Assembly (NCBI RefSeq): GCF_026241105.1
Contig: NZ_JAPFFT010000017.1
Coordinates: 46,764-110,763 of the forward strand
Source of the DNA: Arthrobacter rhizophilus
GTDB lineage: Bacteria; Actinomycetota; Actinomycetes; Actinomycetales; Micrococcaceae
Direction: 5' to 3'
Length of the DNA: 64,000 nucleotides
The notes beneath the pieces were generated by a model. It was not told the DNA's origin, made no database searches, and saw only the letters and a list, made by a program, of their open reading frames with translations. The translations under genes were made by a program, and so were the position numbers. This document shows positions 1 to 8,677 of the stretch, one piece after another. Numbering within the stretch: position 1 is the stretch's first letter; each line of letters opens with the position of its first letter.

Positions 1-1100
1 GTGCGCGCCTTTTCGTCGACTGCGAGCAGTAGCCCGCGGGACGTCCCTGTGTTGCCCTGGTTGTAATGGTTGTCAAACATGCTGATGATGCCGTTGGGCC
101 GGCGTCGAACATCGTGCTGCCAGGCGAAGACAGACTCCGGAGTCATCGCGAAATCACTGCGTTTTCCGCCCAAACGCCACCGGATATCCCCGTCCGGGCG
201 GCCTACCAAGTAGGCGGTGTGCGTGTGGCGGGACGACACGAGAAGTGCGTCCCCGCTCTCATCCACGGAGTTGAGGTGGAAGGGATCGAACGCTTTCGCG
301 GCGCTGGAGCCATCGGCCTTTGGATTGTCTGACGGGCGCAGGTACGACTCGCTCACGTCGACGTGGTCTGAGGCAGTCCAATCGAAGAGGACGGCGCCGG
401 AGCGGATGCCGATTTCCTGGACATGGCAATCAAATATGTAGCCCTGCGCGGGTCCGCCCACCGACGTCAGGTCCCGCCCGACGGTTGGGTAGGAGATCAT
501 CAAGGCCGTCCCGGCAGGAGTGATCGTGAACTCATGGAGATCCGCTTGCAGCCCGTTGCCTGCATTGACTTCGGCTACGGTGCGGTAGCGGGTGTCCTTG
601 ATGATGCCCTTTCCTTCACCGTGTCCCCCGGTTCCGGTGCCAGTCCAATAGCTCAACACCGCTTGGCCCTCGAAGACCTGCACCCGAAGGTCAGTCACTC
701 CAGAGCCCGTCGGTTCCATCCACACAGGCTCCCCACGGTTGTCCATGATCAGGCCGTTGGCGCCGTGGCCCATCGGCCCGATGAACAACAGGCCCGCACC
801 CGTGGGTCCGGTAAACCAACTGGCAACGTGCGGAGCCGTTAATGCAGTAGAGACGAAGCTGCGGATCACAGGCGGGGACGCCGTCGTGGTCGAAGACGGC
901 GACGGTGACGCTACTGGGGTAGGCCGGGGAGCTGTGACCGAGGCCGGGGCTCCCGGCAGCACGCCTGTCCTGGCGATGCCCAGCCCCGCAACCACGCCCG
1001 CGCCTGCCATCCCTGCCCCTGAAAGAAACCTACGACGGCTCATCCTGAAGCGGGTCTCGCTGTCTTCCCGCGGGGCAGGTCGGTCGCCGCTCCCAGACAC
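1..1100 (-). CDS. Arylsulfotransferase (ASST)-like exported protein, 3' end cut by window edge
   Basis: Read on the minus strand without a stop to the window edge, so the C-terminus is missing. The N-terminus has a twin-arginine signal (SRRRFLSGAG followed by a hydrophobic Ala/Gly run) and then a Pro/Ser/Thr-rich linker, so the protein is probably Tat-exported. The body contains DPFHLNSVDESGDALLVSSR, WQHDVRRRPNGIISMFDNH and GNTGTSRG, which resemble the repeated blades of the arylsulfotransferase family (ASST / Arylsulfotran_2). Members transfer sulfate between phenolic compounds or are uncharacterised beta-propellers. The start is uncertain: GTG at 1100 has GGAG nine bases upstream, while ATG at 1043 lies just before the RR motif. 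Family call is good; enzymatic function in this strain is unproven. Confidence 0.72.
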   Translation of the reverse strand, partial: MSGSGDRPAPREDSETRFRMSRRRFLSGAGMAGAGVVAGLGIARTGVLPGAPASVTAPRPTPVASPSPSSTTTASPPVIRSFVSTALTAPHVASWFTGPTGAGLLFIGPMGHGANGLIMDNRGEPVWMEPTGSGVTDLRVQVFEGQAVLSYWTGTGTGGHGEGKGIIKDTRYRTVAEVNAGNGLQADLHEFTITPAGTALMISYPTVGRDLTSVGGPAQGYIFDCHVQEIGIRSGAVLFDWTASDHVDVSESYLRPSDNPKADGSSAAKAFDPFHLNSVDESGDALLVSSRHTHTAYLVGRPDGDIRWRLGGKRSDFAMTPESVFAWQHDVRRRPNGIISMFDNHYNQGNTGTSRGLLLAVDEKAR

Positions 1101-1417
1101 CGTATTCCGCTCCACCCCCTCAGGATAGAACCGGAACACAGTGCGGGAACCGGGCGTTAGCTGCAAGTTTGCCGTAAGAGGGCAGGGCGGGAACTCGGGT
1201 GTGTGGGGCAGGCTGTCGCGGCGTCACGCAGAGCAGGTTTTTGTTGATTCTCATCGACCGCGAGCCCGGGATTCCGGGGTTTGAGCGAGGTCGCGGTGCC
1301 AAGAAGTTGCCTCGCGTGACACGGTCCAGCGCGTATGCCAGATCTGTCACAAATCACCATTGTGGGCAAATGGGCCATATCTGGCACAAATGGAGGTGAG
1401 GCGCGTATGATCAATAT
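1101..1417. promoter_or_regulatory. Intergenic region with repeats upstream of hipBA
   Basis: No convincing gene. Near the hipB start there is an 8-bp inverted repeat, TGCCAGAT (1336-1343) and ATCTGGCA (1379-1386). There are also two direct copies of CTGKCACAAAT (1344-1354 and 1381-1391), with a third related copy, ATGTCACAAAC, over the hipB start codon (1418-1428). HipB-type antitoxins usually autoregulate by binding repeated operators, so these are the natural operator candidates. The ribosome binding site GGAGG sits at 1392-1396. Confidence 0.5.
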
Positions 1418-1666
1418 ATGTCACAAACTCCGTTTTACCGGGCTGTCGACGCAGTCTCCCTGGGGCGGGCCATCAGCGATGCCCGAAAGGAAGCGTCCCT
1501 GACCCAACAGGAGCTGGCGGACCGGCTCGGCACCGCCCGCCGGACCATAGTCAGGCTCGAGCACGGCGAAGCGGTCTCCGTCGTCGTCGCCATGGACGCC
1601 ATCCGGGTGCTAGGCCGCGACGTCGCCCTGATCCCCCGGTTCGCGAAGCTGCAGGTCAAGCCGTGA
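1418..1666 (+). CDS. hipB: HipB-like antitoxin / XRE-family DNA-binding protein
   Basis: An 82-residue protein that is almost entirely one Cro/CI-type helix-turn-helix (residues about 15-70, core SLTQQELADRLGTARRTIVR). It ends four bases inside the downstream hipA gene (GTGA overlap), the usual antitoxin-toxin arrangement. HipB binds and neutralises HipA and represses their shared promoter; the repeats just upstream would be its operators. There is no sign of truncation. The call rests on the HTH plus the linked hipA, not on a distinctive sequence of its own. Confidence 0.85.
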   Translation: MSQTPFYRAVDAVSLGRAISDARKEASLTQQELADRLGTARRTIVRLEHGEAVSVVVAMDAIRVLGRDVALIPRFAKLQVKP

Positions 1667-2937
1667 GCCCGCGGAATAATAGCCTGGAAGTGTTCCTGCA
1701 CGGGGAACACATCGGGGTCCTGACCGGAAGCGGCCTGAGGATGTCCTTCCGGTACGACCCGGACGTCGTCGCCGAGTACGGCGCCTCTTCCATCCTGCTA
1801 TCCCTCTCGCTGCCGGTGGATCGGAAGAAGATCGACGGCACCGCGGTGTACAACTTCTTTGACGGGCTCCTGCCCGAGGGCCAGGTCCGTTCCCACCTCG
1901 CGTCGGAGAACAGACTCTCGACGCCGGATGCCTTGGGGCTGCTCGCCATCCTGGGCGCCGACTGCGCCGGCGCCGTCCAGGCGCTCCCGGCAGGTACGTC
2001 CCCTGATGACCCGGCCGACTTCCAGCTGATGACTGTCGAGGAGGTCGTCGGCGTCGTCGAGGCGCTGCCGACCTGGGATCTGCCCGACGACTTCGCGATT
2101 ACCGCTTCGCTGGGCGGCATTCAGTCCAAGGTGCTGTTAAGCCGGCACGGTGACGGCTGGGCGTGGCCGGGCCGCGGGGCAGTGTCCACCCACATCTTCA
2201 AACCGGAGCCGCTCGATTCGCCGGTGCCGCACCTGCTCGCCTCGGAAGACTGGGCGCTGAAGGTGGCCGCTGCCGCCGGACTGCCCGCCGCACAAGCACA
2301 TCTGGAGACTTTCGGGTCCCGCCAGGCAATCGTCGTGACCCGGTACGACCGGACTCCGGACGGTGGCCGGCTGCACCAGGAAGACTTCACCCAGGCTCTG
2401 GCGCTGGCCAGCACCTCCAAATATGAAACCTCCGCTGCCCCGCCGTCCCGCCTGACCCAGCTCGCGCGAGCCGCGGCACCACACACCAGGGACGACCGGG
2501 AGTTCCGGCGCGGACTGCTGCGGGCCATCACCTTCAACCTCGTGATCGGCAACGGGGACGCGCACTCGAAAAATTATTCGTTGCTGCTCCGGGACGGCGG
2601 CGAAGTGATGCTCGCCCCGCTTTACGACATCGCCCCCACCCTGCTGCTCTATGCCCCGAGCAACAACGCCGGCCATGTCGTGGGCGGCCAGTCCAGGCTC
2701 AACTACCTCACCCTGGACCACGTCATCCGCGAAGGCGTTGCGTGGGGCATGGACGCCGGGGATGCGCGGGCGACGGCGGTTGCCGTGCTGGAGTCGGCGG
2801 CCACGGCGGCGGCCAAGGTGCCCGCACCGGAGGAGATTGGCTTCCTGGGCGAACTCATCGCAGCGCGGGCCGGCGAACTGCTTGAGGGCGGGACGGCCCG
2901 CCGCGCCCTTGCCGGTCAGACGCCGGCGGCCACCTGA
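1663..2937 (+). CDS. hipA: HipA-like serine/threonine kinase toxin
   Basis: A 424-residue protein with the two HipA domains in order. The N-terminal domain spans about residues 5-110 (VYNFFDGLLPEGQVRSHLA is typical). The C-terminal kinase domain contains SKVLLSR, the catalytic loop NGDAHSKNYSLL and the metal-binding segment LAPLYDIAPT. HipA toxins phosphorylate aminoacyl-tRNA synthetases, classically GltX, and cause growth arrest or persistence. Key catalytic residues (Asp and Asn in the NGDAHxKN loop, Asp of YDI) are present, so it looks active. It starts with GTG overlapping hipB. It is convergent with flgE, with only a 38-bp gap, placing the module exactly where the flagellar cluster stops. 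Confidence 0.9.
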   Translation: MSPRNNSLEVFLHGEHIGVLTGSGLRMSFRYDPDVVAEYGASSILLSLSLPVDRKKIDGTAVYNFFDGLLPEGQVRSHLASENRLSTPDALGLLAILGADCAGAVQALPAGTSPDDPADFQLMTVEEVVGVVEALPTWDLPDDFAITASLGGIQSKVLLSRHGDGWAWPGRGAVSTHIFKPEPLDSPVPHLLASEDWALKVAAAAGLPAAQAHLETFGSRQAIVVTRYDRTPDGGRLHQEDFTQALALASTSKYETSAAPPSRLTQLARAAAPHTRDDREFRRGLLRAITFNLVIGNGDAHSKNYSLLLRDGGEVMLAPLYDIAPTLLLYAPSNNAGHVVGGQSRLNYLTLDHVIREGVAWGMDAGDARATAVAVLESAATAAAKVPAPEEIGFLGELIAARAGELLEGGTARRALAGQTPAAT

Positions 2938-2975
2938 CGTTTCGGACACGGACCGCGCGCTGAGGGCGGCCGGGA

Positions 2976-4148
2976 TTACCGCTTCAAGTTGCTCAGCTCC
3001 TGTAGTACCTCGTCCGAAGTAGTGATGATGCGGGCGTTGGCCTGGAAGCCGCGCTGGGCCACGATCAGGTTGGTGAATTCCTGGGACAGGTCCACGTTGG
3101 ACATCTCTAGTGAGCCGGCAGTCAGGGTGCCGATTCCGGCGTCGCCCGGTGCGCCCAACTGGGCCGTGCCGGAGTTGGCGCTGGCCACGTAGGTGGAGTT
3201 GCCCGCTTTCTCGAGGCCACCGGGGTTGGTGAAGCGGGCAAGTGCCACACGTGCAAGGACCTGCTTGCTGCCGTTGCTGAACGAACCGATGAGCGAGCCG
3301 TCCCCGCCCAGGGTGAAGGACTCGAGCTTTCCGGCCTCGGAGCCGTTCTGGCTGCCGACGGTGAGCGTGCTCATGGCGGCGAAGCCGGTAACGGTGGACA
3401 TGTCCACCGTTACCCCGCCGACCGTCATGGTGCCGCCCGAGGTCAGGGCACCGTTCGTGAACGCGAGCGTCGAATTTCCTGCGGCGCCGTTGGCGTCTGA
3501 CCCGGCCACATCCCAGCCGGCCGCAGAGCGGCTGAACGTCAGCTTCAGGCTGCGGGAGGCGCCGTCGGCGTCGTACACCTTGACCTGGCGCTCCACACTG
3601 GCCCCGACGGCGGCGTCGGACGGCAGGTTGCCGTCCAGCGAAGTCTTGGTGGTGGCGACGGCGGCTGCCGTGGTGTTGGGCGAGAGCGCGATGGGCCCGA
3701 CCGGACCTCCCACGTTCACGGCGCCGTTGGCCGCGGACCACCCCTGGAGAATGCCGCCGTCGGGGCTCACAAGGCGGCCGGCGGCGTCCATGTCGAAGGC
3801 GCCGGCGCGCGTGTAGAGCTGCTGGCCGCCCTTGCTGGTGATGAAGAATCCGTCGCCGGAGATCATCATGTCCGTGGCACGCCCGGTGTTCTGCGATGAA
3901 CCCTGGCTGAAGTTGGTGCTGACCGCCGCCACGCGCACACCCAAACCGATCTGGGCCGGGTTGGTGCCGCCGGTTTCGGTCTGCGGAGCGCCGGCTCCCT
4001 GCGTCATCTGGGAGAGCGTGTCCTGGAACTGGGTGGAAGAAGCCTTGAAACCGGCCGTGTTCACGTTGGCGATGTTGTTGCCCGTGACGTCCAGCATGGC
4101 CTGGTGGGCTCGGAGGCCGGAGATTCCGGAGTACAGCGAACGAAGCAT
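2976..4148 (-). CDS. flgE: Flagellar hook protein FlgE
   Basis: A 390-residue rod/hook/filament-family protein. The N-terminus SGISGLRAHQAMLDVTGNN followed by IANVNTAGFKASST is the flg_bb_rod signature. The C-terminus LIVAQRGFQANARIITTSDE is the matching flg_bbr_C segment. The middle is a FlgE-type hook domain with DGDGFF-like and TRAGAFDMDAAGRLV motifs. It polymerises into the hook outside the cell, capped by FlgD and length-controlled by FliK, the next two genes upstream. It is the last flagellar gene on this strand; the motA/motB/fliL/fliM genes that usually follow are not here. Confidence 0.95.
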   Translation of the reverse strand: MLRSLYSGISGLRAHQAMLDVTGNNIANVNTAGFKASSTQFQDTLSQMTQGAGAPQTETGGTNPAQIGLGVRVAAVSTNFSQGSSQNTGRATDMMISGDGFFITSKGGQQLYTRAGAFDMDAAGRLVSPDGGILQGWSAANGAVNVGGPVGPIALSPNTTAAAVATTKTSLDGNLPSDAAVGASVERQVKVYDADGASRSLKLTFSRSAAGWDVAGSDANGAAGNSTLAFTNGALTSGGTMTVGGVTVDMSTVTGFAAMSTLTVGSQNGSEAGKLESFTLGGDGSLIGSFSNGSKQVLARVALARFTNPGGLEKAGNSTYVASANSGTAQLGAPGDAGIGTLTAGSLEMSNVDLSQEFTNLIVAQRGFQANARIITTSDEVLQELSNLKR

Positions 4149-4194
4149 GGTGTGGCCTTTCTTCGGGTGGTTCGGGGCGGAAGTTTGTGGAGCG

Positions 4195-4671
4195 TCAGGC
4201 GGTGGGTGCGGGCGAGGCTGCAGCGGTGATCCCGCTGATGGAATCGAGCGGAATGTTCACTCCGCCGACCGCCACGGTGGGGACTCCCCCGGCGAAGGAA
4301 ACCGAGCCCGCCACGCCGGATCCCTTGGTTCCGTCGGCGAGCGCGTAGCTGATGTTGTGGCCGATGATCTGTGCCGCAGCAGTCCGCATCTGAAGCGAGA
4401 AACTCTCCTTCGCGCCCGTGGAGAGCTCGGTCATTTTCTCCATCATGGACAGCTGGATGGTCTGGCCCATCATCTGGTTGGTGTCCATGGGCGCGCTAGG
4501 GTCCTGGTTCTTAAGTTGTGTCACCAGAAGGGACATGAACATGCTCGAGTCCATGGTCTGCGCCGGTTTGGGCGCGGTGGTTCCAGAAGCTGCGGTTCCA
4601 GGCGCTGCGGTTGCAGGCGCTGCGGTTGCAGGCTGGACTCCGCTGTTTGCCGCGATGGCTTGGATGGTCAC
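4195..4671 (-). CDS. flgD: Flagellar hook-capping protein FlgD
   Basis: A 158-residue protein with the FlgD core: SSMFMSLLVTQLKNQDPSAP, then MDTNQMMGQTIQLSMMEKM (about residues 38-80), then a short region with AAAQIIGHNI. FlgD is exported and scaffolds hook assembly. I chose GTG at 4671 because AAGGAG lies just upstream and it follows the fliK stop (4688) closely. An in-frame extension to 4974 would overlap fliK fully. It lacks the long C-terminal Ig/Tudor region of proteobacterial FlgD, as is common in Gram-positives. The N-terminus has a low-complexity Ala/Thr/Pro repeat. Confidence 0.9.
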   Translation of the reverse strand: MTIQAIAANSGVQPATAAPATAAPGTAASGTTAPKPAQTMDSSMFMSLLVTQLKNQDPSAPMDTNQMMGQTIQLSMMEKMTELSTGAKESFSLQMRTAAAQIIGHNISYALADGTKGSGVAGSVSFAGGVPTVAVGGVNIPLDSISGITAAASPAPTA

Positions 4672-4687
4672 TATTGGTTCTCCTTCA

Positions 4688-6208
4688 TCAGACGAGAATG
4701 TCCAGGCTGCTGGTACTGCTTCGGGGAAGTACGACGGCGGTGCGCGGCAAGCGAACGGGCTCGCCGTCGCTGCCCCGTGGGAAGGCCGGGCTTTCCGCCG
4801 GACGCCTGTCGCGTGTATCCGAGCCCGCGCCGGAATCGGCCGGGGCGTTGTGTTCGGACAAGTCGAGGCTGGCGCCGAAACCGGATTCCCCGAGCCCGCG
4901 CCGTAGTTCCGGCAGGATGCTGCGCACTGCCTCCCGGCCGGCTTCCCCGGGGGCGAACAATTCGATCCGCACACCCGCGCCGTCTATGTGGGCCCGAACA
5001 GTCAGCGGACCCAGGTCTTCCGGGGACAACCTCAGCGTCATCACGTGCCTTCCCGGCTCCCCCGCTGCAAGGGAGAACAGCGGTCCGCTTACCTGGGGAA
5101 GCAGCTTGGCTGGATCTGCCTGCGGTGCCGTCGTGGCCACGCCCGGAGTAGCGGCCGAAGGAACCTGTTGGAGGGGCGCCGCTGGCTGCAGGACAGCCGG
5201 AATTCCGGCCGGAATGCCTGCCGTGGCAGGAGTACCTTGGCCGCCGAGCAGTTTCGGGTCCTGTTGCGTCCCCGGTTTCCCGGAAGGAAGTACGACGGCG
5301 GTGCCTGCCGCCCCTGCCAAGGCTGCGGTGGTGCTGGCGGCAGCTTCGGGGCTGGCGAGGGCCGGGCCGGCGGGCGCAGGGCTGGCGGGGGCAGGGCCGG
5401 CGGCTGAAGCAGCTATTGGCTGGACAGGACCCGGCAGAATTGCGCGCGGCTCGACCGTACTTGGGCCCCGGTTTCCGGCCGGGAGCGCTGCCGGCGCCGG
5501 AGAGGCAGGGACGGAAGCAGCCGGGGTCTTCCAAGGGGCAGTGTTCCCCGAAGGCAGGGTGCTTCCCAAAGACTGCAAGTTCCCCGCAATTATCGCAACA
5601 CCATCCGGCCCCGAAGGAACTGTCGCATTCACCGGCAGCGTAGCCGGCCGCATGGCCGAGCTGAGCCCGCCAGAAGCCGATCCCCCGGCCACAGCCGCAA
5701 CATTGCCTGTTGCCACGGTGCCCGCGACCGACTCGAGCGGACCGGCGGCGGGAGAAACACCCTCTTTGCCCGGCGCGAGGCCCTGCCCGAGGCCCGATGC
5801 AAGTCCTTGCGCCGCAGCACTTCCGGACGCGAGGCCGGAAATCGCGAGTCCGCTGGGAGCACAAGCTCCCGCAGCGGCCGCCGCATTCGCGGGATCGGCC
5901 GTACATTGGGCGTCCTTCGCTTCTCCCTGTTTATCAGGGCGGGGTTCAACAGGGCGGGGTTCAACCAGGTGGGACTCAAGAGAGCGCGCAACCGTCCCGG
6001 AACCGTCGGCGGCAGGCTTTCCCGGCCCGCCGTCGTCGGACGCTGGCTGGTCCTTCGCCCCGGACGGCTTTCCGCCGGAAGCGGTCGCGCCGGACGCCAG
6101 CACACCGCCCATCACGGAATCAAAACCGGCGGCCGAGCCGGAATGCGGAGCCGACGCAGTTCCAGAAGACGGCAGACGGGGAGCTGCAGTGGCGGGAGGC
6201 AACTGCAT
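4688..6208 (-). CDS. fliK: Flagellar hook-length control protein FliK
   Basis: A 506-residue protein, mostly low-complexity Ala/Gly/Pro/Ser, with a conserved C-terminal Flg_hook domain: HVMTLRLSPEDLGPLTVRAH, then RSILPELRRGLGESG. This is the typical FliK plan, in which the disordered N-terminal ruler measures the hook and the C-terminal domain switches export specificity. The ATG at 6208 overlaps the upstream NlpC stop as TGATG and has GGGAGG six bases upstream. Two perfect 15-bp tandem repeats (5935-5949 and 5950-5964) encode VEPRPVEPRP, a sign of replication slippage in the ruler region. Confidence 0.9.
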   Translation of the reverse strand: MQLPPATAAPRLPSSGTASAPHSGSAAGFDSVMGGVLASGATASGGKPSGAKDQPASDDGGPGKPAADGSGTVARSLESHLVEPRPVEPRPDKQGEAKDAQCTADPANAAAAAGACAPSGLAISGLASGSAAAQGLASGLGQGLAPGKEGVSPAAGPLESVAGTVATGNVAAVAGGSASGGLSSAMRPATLPVNATVPSGPDGVAIIAGNLQSLGSTLPSGNTAPWKTPAASVPASPAPAALPAGNRGPSTVEPRAILPGPVQPIAASAAGPAPASPAPAGPALASPEAAASTTAALAGAAGTAVVLPSGKPGTQQDPKLLGGQGTPATAGIPAGIPAVLQPAAPLQQVPSAATPGVATTAPQADPAKLLPQVSGPLFSLAAGEPGRHVMTLRLSPEDLGPLTVRAHIDGAGVRIELFAPGEAGREAVRSILPELRRGLGESGFGASLDLSEHNAPADSGAGSDTRDRRPAESPAFPRGSDGEPVRLPRTAVVLPRSSTSSLDILV

Positions 6209-6876
6209 CACGAACCTCCCGCGGGCACAATGCGGCGGATCGCGGTCAGATTGGACTGCTGCTCCCACGCATCACGGATCTGGATGGTCTGTCCGGGGAC
6301 GGGGGCGTCGATCGCTTTGCCGTTGCCTAGATAGATGGAGATGTGTTCGCCGCCGAAACTCACCAGGAGGTCGCCGGGTTTGGCTTGGGCCAAGGACGCC
6401 ACCGGGGTGCCCTTCTGCATTTGGTCGCTGACCACGCGGGGCAGGTCGACGCCCAGGTCCTTGAAGACGCGTTGCACAAAGCCAGAACAATCCATGCCTA
6501 CCGCGGGGTTCGTGCCGCCCCAGACATAGGGCACGCCGACGTACTTCTTGGCGGCGGCCACCACGGCGTCGCCCGTGACTCCGACAGTGGCTATTCCGGT
6601 GCCGACGCCCGAAAGCGCACGCGCTCCCGCTACACCGCTGAGGCCTGCAGCGCTCCCGAGCCCCAGGGACGAAGCGAGTTGGCTCATGTCCGGCGCCGTC
6701 GAGCCCCCGACGGCCGTGCTCAGCGCCTGCGCGAAAGATGCCGCGTCCCCGGAAGAAACCGCACTGGCTGAGGCGGCGGCCGTCCCCGTGGAGGACTGCG
6801 GGCGTACACCGTGAGTCAGTGACTGCAGCATCGACTCGATGCTCTGGATGCGCCCGATGGCCTCGGTCATGCTCAT
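6208..6876 (-). CDS. NlpC/P60 peptidoglycan hydrolase in the flagellar operon
   Basis: A 222-residue protein with an NlpC/P60 domain in the C-terminal half. It shows KKYVGVPYVWGGTNP, the catalytic Cys in VGMDCSGFVQRVF, and the His in FGGEHISIYLG. The N-terminal part (MTEAIGRIQSIESMLQ) is a short helix followed by a Ser/Ala linker; there is no clear signal peptide. It sits between fliJ and fliK with overlapping starts and stops. Its likely job is cutting the peptidoglycan for the growing rod, the role FlgJ or a lytic transglycosylase plays in other bacteria. The start could be 6876 or 6870; 6876 gives an ATGA overlap with fliJ. Confidence 0.85.
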   Translation of the reverse strand: MSMTEAIGRIQSIESMLQSLTHGVRPQSSTGTAAASASAVSSGDAASFAQALSTAVGGSTAPDMSQLASSLGLGSAAGLSGVAGARALSGVGTGIATVGVTGDAVVAAAKKYVGVPYVWGGTNPAVGMDCSGFVQRVFKDLGVDLPRVVSDQMQKGTPVASLAQAKPGDLLVSFGGEHISIYLGNGKAIDAPVPGQTIQIRDAWEQQSNLTAIRRIVPAGGS

Positions 6877-7349
6877 GAGCCAGCCTTCCGCGCTGCAGGA
6901 GCCGCAGCGGGATGGACTGGAGCCGGCTGCGCCGAACTGCGGTGCCACGCGGAAGAAGCAATCTCGTCCAGCACGCCTTGTTCAGCGCGCAGCGCGGAAG
7001 CCTCGAAGGCGGCTCCGTGACGGTCTTCGAGCTTCTCAAGTCCCACCGCTCGGCGCTTGGCTTCGGTGTATTCCTCGCGAGCCTCGGCTGCTTCCGCCTC
7101 CGCGCTGGCGGCCAAGGCGTCAAGTTCGGCCAACATGCTTTGCGCAGAAGCACGAGCGGCGGCGATCGCCAACAATGCGGCGGAGCTGCCGGCATTTCCG
7201 GTGGACTCAGCTAGTTCCTCGCGCGCAGTGGCCCGGCGGGACCGCAGGGATGCGGACCGGGCGTTGGCACGGGCCAGTCCACTGGCGGCGGCGTCCTGCT
7301 GGGTCTGGCGCAGGCGCAGAAGCCCGGCCAAGGAGAATTGACGGTTCAC
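6873..7349 (-). CDS. fliJ: Flagellar export chaperone FliJ
   Basis: A 158-residue, highly charged, Ala/Glu/Arg-rich coiled-coil protein starting MNRQFSLAGLLRLRQTQQD, typical of FliJ. It lies directly after fliI, with a GTGA overlap at 7346-7349. FliJ forms the antiparallel coiled-coil stalk in the FliI ATPase ring and escorts export chaperones. Sequence identity in this family is low, so the call depends on length, coiled-coil composition and position. Confidence 0.85.
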   Translation of the reverse strand: MNRQFSLAGLLRLRQTQQDAAASGLARANARSASLRSRRATAREELAESTGNAGSSAALLAIAAARASAQSMLAELDALAASAEAEAAEAREEYTEAKRRAVGLEKLEDRHGAAFEASALRAEQGVLDEIASSAWHRSSAQPAPVHPAAAPAARKAGS

Positions 7350-8677
7350 ACGGCTCCTTCGAGGCTTGCTGAGAGTCGGAAGAGTTCCGGCCAGGACTCG
7401 CTGTATGGGGTGGATTCGTCCATGCGTTGCTGCAGGAACCCGTTGATGGCGGCTTCGTGGTCCAGCGCCGCATCAACCAAGGGATTGCTGCCACGGTGGT
7501 AGGCGCCGACGTCGATCAGGTCCTGGGCGCTGCGCCGCGCGGCGAGGACCCTGCGCAAGGATGCTGCGAGCGCCGTGCGATCGGCCGTGTTGACCTTGGA
7601 GGCTACACGGGACACGGAACCGAGCACGTCCACTGACGGGAAGTGCCCCGTGACGGCGAGCTTCCTGTCCAAAACCACGTGTCCGTCCAGGATGGAGCGG
7701 GCTGCGTCGGCGATCGGTTCGTTGTGGTCGTCGCCGTCCACCAGCACCGTGTAGATACCGGTCACGGAGCCGGTTTCGGCAGTGCCGGAACGTTCCAAGA
7801 GCCGGGCCAGCACGGAAAAGGTCGACGGCGGGTAGCCGCGCGTGGCGGGCGGCTCACCGGCAGAGAGGCCGATTTCGCGCTGGGCCATGGCAACGCGGGT
7901 GAGCGAATCCATCATGAGCACCACGTCCTGGCCGGCTTCACGGAACGATTCGGCGATCCTGGTGGCCGTGACGGCGGCGCGCAAGCGCATGAGGGCGGGC
8001 TCGTCGGACGTCGCAACAACAACCACGGAACGTGCCAGGCCTTCCGGGCCAAGGTCGTCCTCCAGGAATTCGCGAACTTCACGGCCACGCTCCCCCACCA
8101 AGGCAATCACGGAGACTTCGGCATCCGTGCCGCGGGCGATCATGGACAGCAGCGAGGACTTGCCAACGCCCGAGCCTGCGAACAACCCCATGCGCTGTCC
8201 GCGGCCAAGCGTGGCCATGGTGTCCAGGACGCGGACGCCGGTCTGCAGCGGGGTGTCTACCCGCGCGCGGTGCATGGCTGACGGCGCCTCGTTGTCCAAG
8301 GGGACCATGGGACTGGCAGGCAACGGGGCTTTGCCGTCGATCGGACGCCCCAGCGCATCCAGCACGCGTCCGAACAGACCGCGTCCGGTCGGGACCAGGA
8401 TCGGGCTGCCCTTGGCACGTGCCGCGTCTCCCGCGGCCACTCCGGTCAACCGTCCCAGCGGCATGCAGCGCACGGCGCCGCTGAGCGAGGCGACCACTTC
8501 GGCGTCGAGCCCGGGGGCCTCGCCCACGGTCACCAGATCTCCCACGGCACAGTCCAAGCCGGAAACTTCCAGGCCGAGGCCAAGCACGGATGTCACCGTG
8601 CCCACGCGCTGTGGGGCCGCGGCGGCGAGGGCTGCGCCGAACCGGCCAGCGTGCGGCCGGTACGCCGTGAGGCTCAT
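7346..8677 (-). CDS. fliI: Flagellum-specific ATPase FliI
   Basis: A 443-residue F1-beta/FliI-type ATPase. It has the Walker A motif GLFAGSGVGKSSLL, Walker B VVLMMDSLTRVAMAQREIGL, and family motifs GEPPATRGYPPSTFSVL and ILDGHVVLDRKLA. The N-terminal beta-barrel domain (about residues 20-90) is present. FliI hydrolyses ATP at the base of the export gate together with FliH and FliJ, its flanking genes. Length and motifs are normal. Confidence 0.96.
   Translation of the reverse strand: MSLTAYRPHAGRFGAALAAAAPQRVGTVTSVLGLGLEVSGLDCAVGDLVTVGEAPGLDAEVVASLSGAVRCMPLGRLTGVAAGDAARAKGSPILVPTGRGLFGRVLDALGRPIDGKAPLPASPMVPLDNEAPSAMHRARVDTPLQTGVRVLDTMATLGRGQRMGLFAGSGVGKSSLLSMIARGTDAEVSVIALVGERGREVREFLEDDLGPEGLARSVVVVATSDEPALMRLRAAVTATRIAESFREAGQDVVLMMDSLTRVAMAQREIGLSAGEPPATRGYPPSTFSVLARLLERSGTAETGSVTGIYTVLVDGDDHNEPIADAARSILDGHVVLDRKLAVTGHFPSVDVLGSVSRVASKVNTADRTALAASLRRVLAARRSAQDLIDVGAYHRGSNPLVDAALDHEAAINGFLQQRMDESTPYSESWPELFRLSASLEGAV

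Noticed and set aside
1120..1414. Short frames on both strands in the hipBA upstream region
   Set aside because: No ribosome binding sites, mutual overlap and no recognisable motif; the region looks regulatory.
3832..6431. Long plus-strand frames opposite flgE, flgD and fliK (439 and 606 codons)
   Set aside because: They are antisense shadows in very GC-rich DNA: Arg/Ser/Pro/Gly-rich, no family motifs, no ribosome binding site, and fully covered by recognised flagellar genes.
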